Below, in pieces: positions 38,169 through 48,500 of a DNA stretch of 64,000 nucleotides. The DNA is from Planctomycetota bacterium (lineage in GTDB: Bacteria; Planctomycetota; B15-G4), in assembly GCA_021604805.1 (NCBI GenBank), contig BQJR01000002.1, positions 456,665 to 520,664 of the forward strand, read 5' to 3'. The notes under the pieces were generated by a model. It ran no database searches, was not told where the DNA came from, and saw only the letters and a program-made list of their open reading frames with translations. The translations under genes were made by a program, and so were the position numbers. Numbering within the stretch: position 1 is the first letter of the stretch; every line of letters starts with the position of its first letter.

Positions 38169-38921
38169 ATGGAAATCAGCCAACTCAGCGACACGGTCGT
38201 GCTGCTGCGCATGGACACGGGCAAGGCCAACGCGATCAGCCCCGAGTTCCTGAACGCCCTCGGCCTGGCGCTCGACGCCTTCGAGGGCAGCGCCTCGCCC
38301 GCGCTGGTGATCACCGGCAGCGAACGCTTCTTCAGCGCGGGCCTCGACTTGGTGTCCCTGATCGAGTTCGACGCGTCGCAGCTCAAAGCCCACATGCAGC
38401 GCTTCGACGACATCGTGTCGCGCCTGTTCTTGTTGGGCCGCCCGGTGATCGCCGCGGTGAACGGCCACGCCATCGCCGGTGGCTGCGTGCTCGCCATGAC
38501 CGCCGATGTGCGCGTGGGCGCCGCCGGCAAGTGGCGCATGGGCATGAATGAGACGACGCTCGGCCTGGGCCTGCCCGTGGCCGCATTGGTCCCGTCCCAG
38601 TTCGCTCTCCCCACGAGCGCCTTCGCACGCGCGCTGCTGGCCGGCGAACTCTTCGCACCCGACGACGCGCGACAGCTCGGCCTGCTCGACGAACTGGTCC
38701 CCGCAGAAGAGCTGATCGAGCAGGCGCAGGCGCGCGCCGAAGCGCTCGCGAAGATCCCGCTCAGCGCCTTCGCCGACACCAAGCGCCGGCTGCGCGAACC
38801 CACGCTTCAAGCCGCACGTGCAGCCTCTCCGCGCGATCTCGACAGCTGGGTCGACGTGTGGTTCGAACCCGTCACGCAAGCGCGGCTCAAAGCGGCGGTG
38901 GCAGCACTTCGTAAGCGTTGA
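38169..38921 (+). CDS. enoyl-CoA hydratase/isomerase family protein
   Basis: A 250-residue crotonase-fold enzyme acting on acyl-CoA thioesters in the cytoplasm. The oxyanion-hole segments are ERFFSAGLDL and NGHAIAGGCVLAM. The active-site region is GMNETTLGLGLPV with one acidic residue in the later catalytic position, which looks more like delta3,delta2-enoyl-CoA isomerases (NE-x-LGL-x-x-P) than classical hydratases that use two glutamates. It stands alone between the ABC-F gene (divergent) and the DUF2911 gene. A small GC hairpin follows the stop. Confidence 0.85.
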   Translation: MEISQLSDTVVLLRMDTGKANAISPEFLNALGLALDAFEGSASPALVITGSERFFSAGLDLVSLIEFDASQLKAHMQRFDDIVSRLFLLGRPVIAAVNGHAIAGGCVLAMTADVRVGAAGKWRMGMNETTLGLGLPVAALVPSQFALPTSAFARALLAGELFAPDDARQLGLLDELVPAEELIEQAQARAEALAKIPLSAFADTKRRLREPTLQAARAASPRDLDSWVDVWFEPVTQARLKAAVAALRKR

Positions 38922-38955
38922 AGCTCAGGTCGCGACGTCGGCGAACTGAACGCGC

Positions 38956-38974
38956 GGCCTTCGCAACGAAGGCC
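38956..38974. terminator. hairpin downstream of the enoyl-CoA hydratase gene
   Basis: GGCCTTCG at 38956-38963 pairs perfectly with CGAAGGCC at 38967-38974 around a CAA loop, 35 nt after the stop. No T-run follows, so it could end transcription weakly or only protect the 3' end. Confidence 0.4.
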
Positions 38975-39115
38975 AAGCGTGGATCACTCGCAGCACGTGA
39001 CGCAAGAGCAGCAATGAGTACCACTGCCTCGCAAAGAGGCTGCGACGAACGGTGCCAACAAGATCCCGGCGACGCGACATGCACAGGTCGCTGGGCAACT
39101 CGCCCATCACTCGCT

Positions 39116-39121
39116 TAGGCT
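39116..39121 (+). promoter_or_regulatory. -10-like box (TAGGCT) upstream of the DUF2911 gene
   Basis: TAGGCT occurs 99 nt before the ATG at 39221 in an otherwise featureless intergenic stretch (38975-39220). It has no obvious -35. Confidence 0.3.
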
Positions 39122-39220
39122 CACGCGTCTGCGTCGCATCACAGGAGCCGAACGGCTTCGCGAGTTGCGCAAGCGCACGTCGCGCGCCTGAACTCACACC
39201 CGAACAAGTCTTGGAGTCCC

Positions 39221-40294
39221 ATGATGACCCGCAGCTTCCTGCTCTTGATCGCCACGCCTTTGCTCGCCGCCGTGCTCGCCGATTCCAGCGCCGCGCAGGC
39301 GCGCATGCTCGCGCCGATGGCCAGCCCCCGCGCCGTGACCACGCAAACCGTGGGCATCACCGAAGTCACCGTGGACTACAGCCGACCTGGCCTCAACGGC
39401 CGCCACGTGCTCAAGGACCCCAACGTCGTGCCCTTCGACAACCCCGCGCTGCCCTGGCGCGCAGGCGCCAACGAGAACACGGTGATCAGCTTCGATCGCA
39501 ACGTGACGGTGGGCGGCAAGCCGCTCGCCGCCGGCAGCTACGGCCTGCACATCTACCCCAAGACGAACGCCGCGTGGACCGTGATGTTCTCCCACAACAC
39601 CGGCGCCTGGGGCAGCTACACCTACAACGCGAACGAGGACGCCGCGCGCATCGACGTCATGCCCGACGAAGGCCCGAAGACCGAGCGACTCAGCTTCGAC
39701 TTCGAAGACCTCGACAACGACGGCGCCACGCTCGTGCTCGCCTGGGACACGCTGCGCCTGCCGATCAAGATCGGCGTCGACACCACCGCGCACATGGTCG
39801 ACTACCTCAACAATGACTACACGCGCGGCTACGGCTTCTGGATCGCGGCGCAACAGAACCAAGCCGCCGCCTGGTGCGATGCCAACGACGTGAACCTCGA
39901 GAACGCCCTGGCCTGGGCCACGCGCGGCGCCAACGGTGCACCCAACTACAACTCGCTCTCGGTGAAGGCCTCGCTCGAAGAGAAGCTCGGCAGGGCCGAC
40001 GCGGCCGCCGCCACGCGCGCCGCCGCCGAGCCCTACGCCACCGAAGCCCAGCGCAACGCCTTCGGCTACCAACTGATGAGCGCGGGCAAGCTCACCGACG
40101 CGATCGCGGTCTTCACCGAAAACCTCGAGAAGTTCCCGAACTCCTGGAACGCGCACGACAGCCTGGCCGAGGCCTACGCGAACGTCGGGAAGCGGGAACT
40201 CGCCATCGAGCTCTACACCAAGGCGCTCGAGCTCGCCCCCGACGACACCAACCGTCAGCGCATCACGCACGTGCTCCAAGGACTGCGCGGCTGA
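39221..40294 (+). CDS. secreted DUF2911-TPR protein
   Basis: A 357-residue exported protein. It has a signal peptide (LLLIATPLLAAVLADSSAAQA), a DUF2911 domain at about 35-205 (VDYSRPGLNGRHVLK, PWRAGANENTVISFD, LAAGSYGLHIYPK) and a C-terminal TPR pair at about 262-350 (AIAVFTENLEKFPNSWNAHD, AIELYTKALELAPDD). DUF2911 has no known reaction. The layout is common in Bacteroidota and planctomycetes. GGAG stands 5-8 nt before the ATG, and a second ATG follows immediately. It is apparently monocistronic, with a strong hairpin after the stop. Confidence 0.86.
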   Translation: MMTRSFLLLIATPLLAAVLADSSAAQARMLAPMASPRAVTTQTVGITEVTVDYSRPGLNGRHVLKDPNVVPFDNPALPWRAGANENTVISFDRNVTVGGKPLAAGSYGLHIYPKTNAAWTVMFSHNTGAWGSYTYNANEDAARIDVMPDEGPKTERLSFDFEDLDNDGATLVLAWDTLRLPIKIGVDTTAHMVDYLNNDYTRGYGFWIAAQQNQAAAWCDANDVNLENALAWATRGANGAPNYNSLSVKASLEEKLGRADAAAATRAAAEPYATEAQRNAFGYQLMSAGKLTDAIAVFTENLEKFPNSWNAHDSLAEAYANVGKRELAIELYTKALELAPDDTNRQRITHVLQGLRG

Positions 40295-40326
40295 GCGACG
40301 GCGGCGAGAGCGGCCGCTGCCCGTCA

Positions 40327-40363
40327 CCGCGGGCCCGTCCTCCGAGCGAGGGCGGGCCCGCGG
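40327..40363. terminator. strong GC hairpin after the DUF2911 gene
   Basis: Arms of 15 nt (40327-40341 and 40349-40363) pair with only one G-T wobble around a 7-nt loop, 32 nt after the stop. The stem is almost all G+C. There is no clear U-run after it. Confidence 0.6.
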
Positions 40364-40506
40364 GTCGTTGGAGCCTCGCGCAGCCTGAGAGGCAGGCCTG
40401 ACGACGTCGCCAGTTCGCCTCGCGCGCCATCCTGGGGCACTCTTCGCTGTTGCGGTGGCCAGCTCGTCACCCACAATGCCGAGCCCCGCCGACCCCAGGA
40501 CGCATC

Positions 40507-41370
40507 TTGAGCACGCCGAGCCCAGCCCCCGCCTCGCCTCCCGCGAACGCCGCCCGCAGCGTGATCTCCACGCGCAAGCCGCTGCTGCGCCGGCTGGCCG
40601 CGTGGCAACGTCGCACGCCGCTCAACCCCTACTGGCTCGACAGCGTGCATCTGCTCGAGTCGGTGCGCTTCCTGGCGCCACATGCGCGCGGCGTGATGTT
40701 CGACGTGGGCGTGGGCGAGCGGCCCTACGCCGCCGAGTTCGAGGGCCGCGTCACGCGCTACTTCGGGCTCGAGTACCCGCCCGTCGTGTTCGGCAACCTG
40801 AACCCCGACCTGTGGGACTACATCGAGGTCATCCACGGGATCATCGATGTCTTCGGCGACGGCCACGAGCTGCCGCTCGCCGACTCCAGCGTCGACACGG
40901 TGATGAGCCTGGAAGTGCTCGAGCACGTGCCGGACCCCGAACGCTGCGTGTCCGAGATGGCGCGCGTGTTGCGCCCCGGCGGACGCGCGCTGATCACCGT
41001 GCCCTTCACCGCCCCGCTGCATCAACTGCCCTACGACTTCCGCCGCTTCACGCCAGCGGGCTTGGAGGCCTTGCTCGAACGCCACGGCTTGCGCGCCGAG
41101 GTCATCCAGCCGCGCGGCAACGTGGCCTCGGCCACGGGCTCGGTGCTCTCGCAGTACTTCCTGCGCCACTGGGCCGCTGCACAGCGCAAACACGACGGCA
41201 GCGTGCGCATGAGTCGTTGGCGCGGGCTGCTCACGCTGCCCTTCATCGCCTTCACACAGGTGTTCTTCCGCGTGGCCGAGCGCTTCACGAGCGACGACGC
41301 GCTGTGCCTCGGATTCACCGTCGTAGCGGTGAAAGACGCGCCCGACGCGTCCACGCCCGCGGGCCACTGA
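40507..41370 (+). CDS. SAM-dependent methyltransferase (class I)
   Basis: A 287-residue methyltransferase of the Methyltransf_11 kind. Visible are the SAM-site glycine region FDVGVGERPYAAEF, the acidic motif DVFGDGHELPLADSSVDTVM followed by SLEVLEHVPDPERC, then RVLRPGGRALITVPF and PYDFRRFTPAGLEALLERHG, which is frequent in methyltransferases of sugar and lipid pathways. The C-terminal 60 residues contain a hydrophobic stretch (LLTLPFIAFTQVFF). The start is TTG 40507 with AGGA upstream. It is not obviously in an operon with the TPR gene that follows after 106 nt. Substrate unknown. Confidence 0.82.
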   Translation: MSTPSPAPASPPANAARSVISTRKPLLRRLAAWQRRTPLNPYWLDSVHLLESVRFLAPHARGVMFDVGVGERPYAAEFEGRVTRYFGLEYPPVVFGNLNPDLWDYIEVIHGIIDVFGDGHELPLADSSVDTVMSLEVLEHVPDPERCVSEMARVLRPGGRALITVPFTAPLHQLPYDFRRFTPAGLEALLERHGLRAEVIQPRGNVASATGSVLSQYFLRHWAAAQRKHDGSVRMSRWRGLLTLPFIAFTQVFFRVAERFTSDDALCLGFTVVAVKDAPDASTPAGH

Positions 41371-41400
41371 CTCGACCCCACCTTCCGAGCCCGAGTGTCG

Positions 41401-41406
41401 TAGTCT
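41401..41406 (+). promoter_or_regulatory. -10-like box (TAGTCT) upstream of the TPR-ExbB-ExbD operon
   Basis: TAGTCT lies 70 nt before the ATG at 41477. It would give a leader of about 64 nt with a GGAG site near its end. It is related to the TAGACT boxes elsewhere. Confidence 0.4.
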
Positions 41407-41476
41407 GAAGGAGCAGCGCCAATAAGGTGCCGCCGCGCCCTGATTGCCGTCCCGGCGCCCCCTTGGAGATTGCTCG

Positions 41477-44400
41477 ATGTTGCTCTGTGCGCCGCTCGCT
41501 GTGGCCCTCGCCGCGCTGCTCTCACTGCCCGTCGCGATCGATGACGCCGCCGACAAGGCGAACTACGTGGAAGGCCTCGCCGAGCGCAGCCTGCACTCGC
41601 TCGTGGTCGACGCCGCCCAGGAGTTCCTCGACGACTACGCCGGTCACGCGCGCGCTCCCACGGTGCGCTACCGCATGGCCGACGCGCTCTACGAGATGGA
41701 AGAGTTCGCCGACGCGCTCCCGCACTGGCGCACGCTCGCCGACCTCGACGGCTTCCGCTTCCAGTCCGAGAGTCAGCTGCGGCTCGGCCAGTGCGAGCTG
41801 CAAGTCGGCACGCCGGCGGGCGCCGCGCAGGCGCTCCGTCGACTCGTCGAGCAGGGACCGCAGTACCTGCAGCTGCCCGCGCGCGCGCTGCTCGGCGAGT
41901 CGCAGATGCGCTTGGAGAACTGGGACGCCGCCGCCGAGGTCTTCACCGACGTGCTCAAGCGCCAACCCCAAGGCGGCTACGCCCGCGACGCGCGCGTGGG
42001 CCTGGTGTGGGCCGCCTTCCGCCGCGACCTCTTCGAGGAAACCGCCGCGCGCGCCGAAGAGCTGCTGCGCGGCGGACTCGAGCCCGAGTTGCGTCGCGAG
42101 ATCGCGTACCTCGCGGGCGAGTCGCTGCTCGAGCTCGGGCGCAACAACGAGGCGGCCGACGCCTTCGCCGGCGTCGACTCGGGGCTCTACGCCACGCCGG
42201 CTCTGCGCGGCCTGGGCTTCGCGCACGCCGGCGCCGGACGCGCCGCCGAAGCCGCCGAGGCCTTCGCGCGTCTGCTCGAGCAAGACCTCGACAGTGATCA
42301 AGCCGCCGAAGCCAGCCTGCAACTCGGCAGCCAGCTGCTGCAGAAGGGCGACGCCGAGGGTTCGCTCGCCGCGCTGCAAGCCGCCACCGCACGCCGCGAC
42401 GCCCCCACCCTCTACTGGACCGCCCGCGCCCTGATCGCGCTGCAGCGCGCGCCCGAAGCGCTGCCGCTGCTCGACGCCGCGCTGCAAGCCGGCCCCGACG
42501 AAGAGCTGCTCGCGCACGTGCACGGCGCGCGCGGCGACGTGCTCACGCAACTCGGTCGCGGTGAGGAAGCCGCGCAAGCCTACGGCAAGGCCGGTTCGCT
42601 CGACGCGCTGCACGCCGCCTCGATCTCCCTGCTCAATGAAGGCGACGCGCTGGGCGCGCTGGAACGCGTCACGCCGCTGGTGGAACGCGAACCCGAGAGC
42701 GCGAGCCTGCGCCTCACACGCGCCGAAGCGCTCTTCACGCTCGGACGCTACGCCGAAGCCGAAGCCGACTTCCAGAGCGTGCTCGCCGCGGGCGGCGCCG
42801 GCCAGATGGCGCGCGTGAGCTCGCGTCTCGCGTGGTGCCGTTACCTCGTGAACGCGCACGCGGAAGCCGCACCGCTCTTCGCGCGCGTGCTGCGCGACCA
42901 CCCCGACACGCCCGAAGCCACCGAAGCCGGCTTCATGCACGGGCGCAGCCTGCAACTCGCCGACCGCAAGGCCGAAGCCGTGGTCGCGTGGCACACGTTC
43001 ACGCAATCGATGCCCAACGCAGCGCGCCGCGATGAAGCGCTGCTCGGCATGGCGGAGCTGCAGCCGGGCGTCGAGGGTTTGCCTGCGCTCGAGACGCTGC
43101 TCGCCGACCATCCCGAAAGCCCACTGCGTGCACGCGCGCTGCTCGAGACCGCCGAGCGTCGTTCGGCGGCGGGCGACTGCGCCGGCGCCGTCCAACCCTA
43201 CGCGGACCTGCTGCAGGCCTCCGCCGATCCCGAACTCGTGTCGACCGCGCGCTACGGTTTGGCCTGGTGCCTGGAGGAAGCTGGACAACACGACCAAGCG
43301 CTCCAGATCCTGGCGCCACTCGTGGACCCCTGGATCGACGCGGCGCAACACGAGACCACACCGCAGTCGGCCTTCGACTTCGACCTCTCGCAGGCGGCGC
43401 TCGAGCTCTGCACGTGGGTGGCTCACGAAGCGCAGCAGCCGCAACGCGCCGAGCAGTGCGTGCGCGCGCTGGCGCACATGGGCGCGGCGGGCCCCGTGGT
43501 GCTCGACGCCGCGCGCACGGCCGCCGCGGCTTGGCGCACAGCCGAGCGCCCGGAACTCGCGCTGGCCTTGCTCGGTGAACTCGCGCAGAGCGACGACTCG
43601 AATCCCGACGCGCTCATCGAGGCCGTGTGGGTCGCACTCGAATCGGAACGCGTCGACGACGCCTGGACGCCGATGCAACTCGCGCTGCAACGCGCCCCCG
43701 ACGACGGCGGCGTGGCCGAAGCCGCGTTCTTCCTCGGCGAGGCCCTCTTCGCCACCGAGGACTTCGCGCGCGCCGCGCCGCTCTACGCGGCGTCAGCCAA
43801 CGCGTCCGGCTCCACGCTGTCGGACAAGGCGCTCTACAAACAGGGTTTCTCGCACCTGCGCATGGACGAGTACGCGGCGGCGGCCAGCGCCTTCGAGCGC
43901 GTGGTGCAAGACCATCCCGAGAGCGCGCTGCAAGGCGAGTCGCTGTTCCTGCTGGGCGAGTGCCGCTTCCGTCTCGATGACTTCGCGGGTGCGGTGACGC
44001 CGCTGCAACGGTTGCTCGCCGAACACCAGGGTCACGAGTCCAGCGCCAAGGCGCGCTACCGTCTCGGCCTCGCGCTCGGTCAGCTCGAACGCTGGGACGA
44101 AGCCGAACCCGTGCTCGCCGACCTCGCGCGTCAGAGCCCCGACTTCCCACAGCGCATCGAGGCCGAGTTGTGGCGTGCCCGCGCGCTCGCGGCGCTGGGT
44201 TCACAACGCGCCGCGCAAGCCGCCTTCGAGCGCGTGATCTCCGAAGACCGCGGTTTGCTCGCCGCCCGCGCACGCATCGGTCTCGGCGGCCTGTGGATCG
44301 ACGAAGGTCGTCTCGAACCCGCGCTCAGCGAGTACCTCAAGGTGGCCGTGCTCTACACCACCTCCGACGAAGTCTCCCAGGCGCTCTACATGGCGGGTCA

Positions 44401-44518
44401 CTGCCTCGAGCGCATGGGCGACCCTGAGCAAGCGCGCGCTCGCTACCAAGAAGTGATCGCCAAGCACCCGTCGAGCTCCTGGGCGACCCAGGCGCGCGAC
44501 CGTCTGCAAGCACTCTGA
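41477..44518 (+). CDS. large exported TPR protein
   Basis: A 1013-residue protein with an N-terminal signal (MLLCAPLAVALAALLSLPVA) and TPR-like helical hairpins throughout. Many repeats have the A-x2-Y/F...P pattern, for example AAAASAFERVVQDHPESALQ and RARYQEVIAKHPSSSWATQA near the end. The closing repeats resemble YbgF/CpoB and BamD-type envelope TPR domains. It opens the operon that continues with ExbB, ExbD and the toroid protein, so it is probably the periplasmic or outer-membrane partner of that motor. The start is ATG 41477 with GGAG upstream. No enzymatic motif is seen. Confidence 0.85.
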   Translation: MLLCAPLAVALAALLSLPVAIDDAADKANYVEGLAERSLHSLVVDAAQEFLDDYAGHARAPTVRYRMADALYEMEEFADALPHWRTLADLDGFRFQSESQLRLGQCELQVGTPAGAAQALRRLVEQGPQYLQLPARALLGESQMRLENWDAAAEVFTDVLKRQPQGGYARDARVGLVWAAFRRDLFEETAARAEELLRGGLEPELRREIAYLAGESLLELGRNNEAADAFAGVDSGLYATPALRGLGFAHAGAGRAAEAAEAFARLLEQDLDSDQAAEASLQLGSQLLQKGDAEGSLAALQAATARRDAPTLYWTARALIALQRAPEALPLLDAALQAGPDEELLAHVHGARGDVLTQLGRGEEAAQAYGKAGSLDALHAASISLLNEGDALGALERVTPLVEREPESASLRLTRAEALFTLGRYAEAEADFQSVLAAGGAGQMARVSSRLAWCRYLVNAHAEAAPLFARVLRDHPDTPEATEAGFMHGRSLQLADRKAEAVVAWHTFTQSMPNAARRDEALLGMAELQPGVEGLPALETLLADHPESPLRARALLETAERRSAAGDCAGAVQPYADLLQASADPELVSTARYGLAWCLEEAGQHDQALQILAPLVDPWIDAAQHETTPQSAFDFDLSQAALELCTWVAHEAQQPQRAEQCVRALAHMGAAGPVVLDAARTAAAAWRTAERPELALALLGELAQSDDSNPDALIEAVWVALESERVDDAWTPMQLALQRAPDDGGVAEAAFFLGEALFATEDFARAAPLYAASANASGSTLSDKALYKQGFSHLRMDEYAAAASAFERVVQDHPESALQGESLFLLGECRFRLDDFAGAVTPLQRLLAEHQGHESSAKARYRLGLALGQLERWDEAEPVLADLARQSPDFPQRIEAELWRARALAALGSQRAAQAAFERVISEDRGLLAARARIGLGGLWIDEGRLEPALSEYLKVAVLYTTSDEVSQALYMAGHCLERMGDPEQARARYQEVIAKHPSSSWATQARDRLQAL

Positions 44519-44544
44519 TCTCCCGAGTCTCACAAGGCTTCACG

Positions 44545-45183
44545 ATGCCCCAGACTGACGCTGCTGCACCGATGGCAAACCTGCTCGAGATGCTCAAGGG
44601 CGGTGGGCCACTGATGATCCCCATCGCGCTCTGCTCGGTGGTCGCGCTCGCCTACATCGTGGAGCGCTCGATCCGCCTGCGCATGAACCGCCTCGCGCGC
44701 AAGTCTTTCGGCGACGACCTCGTGAAGGTCTTGCGCGAAGGCGGCGTGACGCCGGCGCTCGAACGTTGCGCCACCGAGAAGACCTTCCAGGCGCGCATCC
44801 TGGCGGCGGGCTTGAAGCGCGCCGACGCCACCTGGGAAGAGCGCGACAAGGCCGTGGAAGACACCGGCTCGCGCGAAGTCGACCGCCTCTCGGCCGGCCT
44901 GCGCCCGCTGGTCGTGATCGGCATGATCGCGCCGCTGCTCGGGCTGCTCGGCACGGTGTGGGGCATGATCGCGGCCTTCCAAGTGATCGCCACGGGCGAA
45001 GGCTTGGGCGACGTGGACAAGCTCGCCGGCGGCATCAGTCAGGCGCTCGTGACCACGGCGGCGGGCCTCGTCGTGGCGATCCCGGCGCAGGCGGCTTACT
45101 ACTACTATCGCAGTCGCATCGACCGCTTCGTGCGTCGCACCGAAGACGCTTACGCCGAGGTGAGTGAGGCGCTGCGCTCGTGA
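44545..45183 (+). CDS. exbB: MotA/TolQ/ExbB proton-channel subunit
   Basis: A 212-residue inner-membrane protein with three TM helices (about 22-42, 118-140 and 160-182), the ExbB/TolQ layout. Conserved features are GLLGTVWGMIAAFQVI in TM2 and ALVTTAAGLVVAIPAQAAYY in TM3, including the pore threonine. With ExbD it would convert proton flow into movement of a TonB/TolA-like protein. It follows the TPR gene by 26 nt and overlaps ExbD by 4 nt (GTGA). Confidence 0.92.
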   Translation: MPQTDAAAPMANLLEMLKGGGPLMIPIALCSVVALAYIVERSIRLRMNRLARKSFGDDLVKVLREGGVTPALERCATEKTFQARILAAGLKRADATWEERDKAVEDTGSREVDRLSAGLRPLVVIGMIAPLLGLLGTVWGMIAAFQVIATGEGLGDVDKLAGGISQALVTTAAGLVVAIPAQAAYYYYRSRIDRFVRRTEDAYAEVSEALRS

Positions 45184-45593
45184 AGCTGCGCCGGAACAAC
45201 GACGACGACGAGCCCGTGCTCAACCTCACGCCGATGATCGACGTGGTGTTCCAGCTGCTCGTGTTCTTCATGGTCGCCACGCAGTTCCTCGACCCCGAGC
45301 GCGAGATCGACATCGCGCTGCCCGAGGCCAGCGCCGGCGAGCCCGCGCCGAAAGAGAACAACGAGATCGTGATCAACGTGTTCGCCGACGGCCGCATGGT
45401 CGTGAGCGGGCAAACGGTCGACGACACGCAGCTGCTGCAGACGCTCAAGGCCGCCGCGCTCGACGACCCGAACACGCCCGTCACCATCCGCGGCGACGGG
45501 CAAGCGCGCCACGAACGCATCGTGCAGGTGATGGACGCCTGCAGCCGCGCGGGCCTCACGCAGTTCAACGTCGGCACGCTGGAGGGCACGTGA
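45180..45593 (+). CDS. exbD: ExbD/TolR-family biopolymer transport subunit
   Basis: A 137-residue protein with a short cytoplasmic N-terminus, one TM helix (about 22-38) carrying the essential aspartate in LTPMIDVVFQLLVFFMV (Asp21), and a periplasmic ExbD/TolR domain (NNEIVINVFADGRMVV ... RIVQVMDACSRAGL). GTG start in an overlap with the ExbB stop. The partner of this motor is presumably the next gene. Confidence 0.92.
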   Translation: MKLRRNNDDDEPVLNLTPMIDVVFQLLVFFMVATQFLDPEREIDIALPEASAGEPAPKENNEIVINVFADGRMVVSGQTVDDTQLLQTLKAAALDDPNTPVTIRGDGQARHERIVQVMDACSRAGLTQFNVGTLEGT

Positions 45594-45597
45594 GCCC

Positions 45598-48500
45598 ATG
45601 AAGCTGCCGCCGGAACTCGGCCGCCGCCTGGTCATCGTCGTCGCCCTGGTGGCGGCGGGATTCCTGGCCGCGTGGCTGCGCTTCCGGCCCTACCTCGAGA
45701 ACGAGGCCAGCTACACCGACGGCAGCGCGACCTACGAGCTCTCGCAAGTCGACCGGCTGCGCTTCGCCGTGTGGGACGAACCCGCGCCGCTGCCACCGTG
45801 GATCAACACCGAAGACCACGAGCGCGGCGGCACGCTCTCACCCGACGGTCGTCAACTCGTGTTCGTGGTCGGCGAAGAGGGGCTGAACGCCGAGCTCTTC
45901 GTGGCCGAGATGATCGACGGCGCGCCCGTGGATCCGCGCCCGCTCGCGCGCCTGAACACCTCCGCCGACGAGCTCGCCCCTGCCTTCTCCAGCAACGCGC
46001 TGTGGTTCGCGAGCAACCGCGGCGGCGGCCAGGGCGGCCTCGACTTGTGGACCGCCGAGTGGGACGACGGCCGCTTCGGCCCCGCCGAGTGGGTCGGCGG
46101 CGGCGTGAACACCAACGCGCAGGAGACCGACCCCGCGCCCGTGCCCGGCAGCGCCGCCGTGGCCTTCGCGAGCAACCGCGCGCGCGGCGCCCGCGAAGAC
46201 TTCGACCTCTACATCGCCGTGCCTGGCCTCGTCGGCGACGACGCGCGCGTGGACCCCCTCGAAGAACTCAACTCGGCCTTCGAAGAGCGCGAGCCGGCCT
46301 ACACGCCCGAAGGCAGCGGCCTGCTCTTCGCGTCCGATCGCAGCGGCGGGCTCGGCGGCTTCGACCTGTGGCGCTCGGTGCAGCGGCATGGCGTGTGGCT
46401 CGACCCCGTGCTCATGGAAGGGCTCAACACCGAGCTCGACGAGCGCTCGCCGCGCCCCGTGCGCGACAACTTCAGTCTGATCTTCGCGCGCCAGAACCCG
46501 TCGGGTGACCTCGACTTGCAGAGCGCGGCCTCGCTCGAACTCACGCGCGTCCCCGGGCGGCCCGTGGGGTGGTGGGAGCTCTCGCTGCTCGGGCTGCTCA
46601 TGTTGCTCGCGCTGCTCACGTGGTTGGGCAAGCGTTGGGAAGCACTCGACATCCTGGCCAAGTGCTTGCTCGTGTCGCTGCTCGTGCACGGCGCGCTGCT
46701 CTGGTGGTTCCGCGACGTGCCCGTCGGGAGCGAGGGCGTGGACCTGCCCGAGACGCCGCCGAGCTTCACGGTGCAACTCAGCACGCAGCGCAGCACGCCG
46801 TCGGCGGCGCGCGAGCGTCAAGGCGAAGTGGACGCGCAACGCAGCACGCTCGAGGTGTCGGAACCCACGCGTCAACAGAGCGCGCGCGAGAGTTTCCTGG
46901 CCGAGCAACAACACAGCGCGCCGCGCGCCCAGTTGCTCACGCCGAGCATGTTGTCGGCGCCCGCACCGAGCCGCGCGGTGGCGGTGGACAGTCGGCCGCC
47001 CGCGCCATCGCCGAGCCAACGCAGCGCGCCCGAGGTCGAGCTGCAGGCGGCGCCCGAGATCACGGCACGCAGCTTCGAGAACGACGCGCCCACGCCGAGC
47101 CTCGCACTGGCCGAACCCACACTGGAAGCCGCGCGCGAATCCACGTCGAGCGCGCAGGCGCCGCAGCGGGCGTCGCGCAGCAGCAGCGTGGACACTTCGA
47201 GCAGCGCGCTCGCGAGCGAGGTGAGTCCGCAGAGCTTCAAAGACCTCAGCGCGCCGAGCCTCGAGAACCCGATGGCTCCCAAGCGCCGTCGCATCGCTCC
47301 CAGCTCGGTGGCGGCGACGAGCTCCAGCGAAGCACTCGCACGCACCGACGACGTGGCGCTGGATCACGCGCCCAGCCCGAGCAGCGCGAACACCGTGGCC
47401 GAAGCCAGCCCCGCGCCGCCGAGCCTCGAGGTCGCGCCGAGCGCGAAGCTGCCCACGCCGACCGCGAGCGCCAGCCGACGCGCGGGCGGCGCGCCTCAGC
47501 GTCACGGGAGCGTGGCCAGCGCGGAGCCGAACACGAGCGCCGCGTCGCAAGCGAGTGCCGCGGCGGACGCGCCGAGCGAGCTGGGCGAACTCGCCGTGGC
47601 GCCGGTCGCGCTCGCGGCGGCACCGAGCACGGCGGCGTCGCGCCCGAGCCGACGCGGGGCACGCAGCGCGCGCGAGGTGCACGCGCCCGTGGAGCTGCGC
47701 GCCGAGACGCAAGCCACGTCGACGGACACGGCGAGCGGTTCGCCGAACACCGCGGTGGCCGAGAGCGCACCGATGAACCTTCCCGATCCCACAGCACTGC
47801 CGCTGCTCGACACGGGTCGCGTGAAACCCGAAGCGCCCGCGCGCCGCCCCGTGCGCGCCGACCGCCTGCTCGCCGCCGCCGTGCCGCTGCCCGAACTCGG
47901 CCCCGCGCGCACCCCGTTGCCCGAACCGGTGCAGGCGCCCTACACCGCCGCGCTGCCCACCACCGAACGCACGCCCTGGGAACAGACGCCCTACAAGAGC
48001 CGCGTCGGCGACGCCAAGACCCAGGCGCTCGCGGAGTACGGCGGCAGTCAGGAAACCGAGGCGGCGGTGGCGGCCGGCCTGGCCTACCTCGCGGCGCAAC
48101 AGTCGGGCATGGGCCACTGGGGCAGCGAAGACGACTACGACGACAAGTACGGTCACGTGGCCGTGGGCAAGACCGCGCTGTGCCTGCTGGCCTTCCTCGG
48201 CGCGGGACACGTGCCCGGCGGCGACAGCGAATACGCCCGAGTGAGTGAACGCGCCGTCGACTTCTTGCTCGCTCAGCAGGACGACCGCTCGGGGCACTTC
48301 GGTTACAGCACGTCCTACTCGCATGGTGTCACGACCTACGCGCTGGCCGAGTGCTTCGCGCTCACGCGCATGGAGCGCTTGCGCCGCCCCTTGCGCAGCG
48401 CGGTGCAACACATCCTGAGCGAGCAGAACCACGAACCCGACCCGCGGCGCTTCGGCGGTTGGGGTTACTACTATCCCGACGGGCGCACCTACGACCCGTG

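Noticed and set aside
41477..44518. The TPR protein as the outer-membrane assembly lipoprotein BamD or as a cellulose/alginate export TPR protein
   Set aside because: There is no lipobox, it is far larger than BamD, and no BcsC or AlgK-type beta-barrel or synthase genes are nearby; a TPR partner of the ExbBD system fits better.
48121..48160. A D-Y-D-D stretch in the toroid domain suggesting squalene-hopene cyclase activity
   Set aside because: It lies near the domain's N-terminal edge in an acid-rich loop, not at the expected central catalytic position, and the rest of the cyclase active site is not recognisable.
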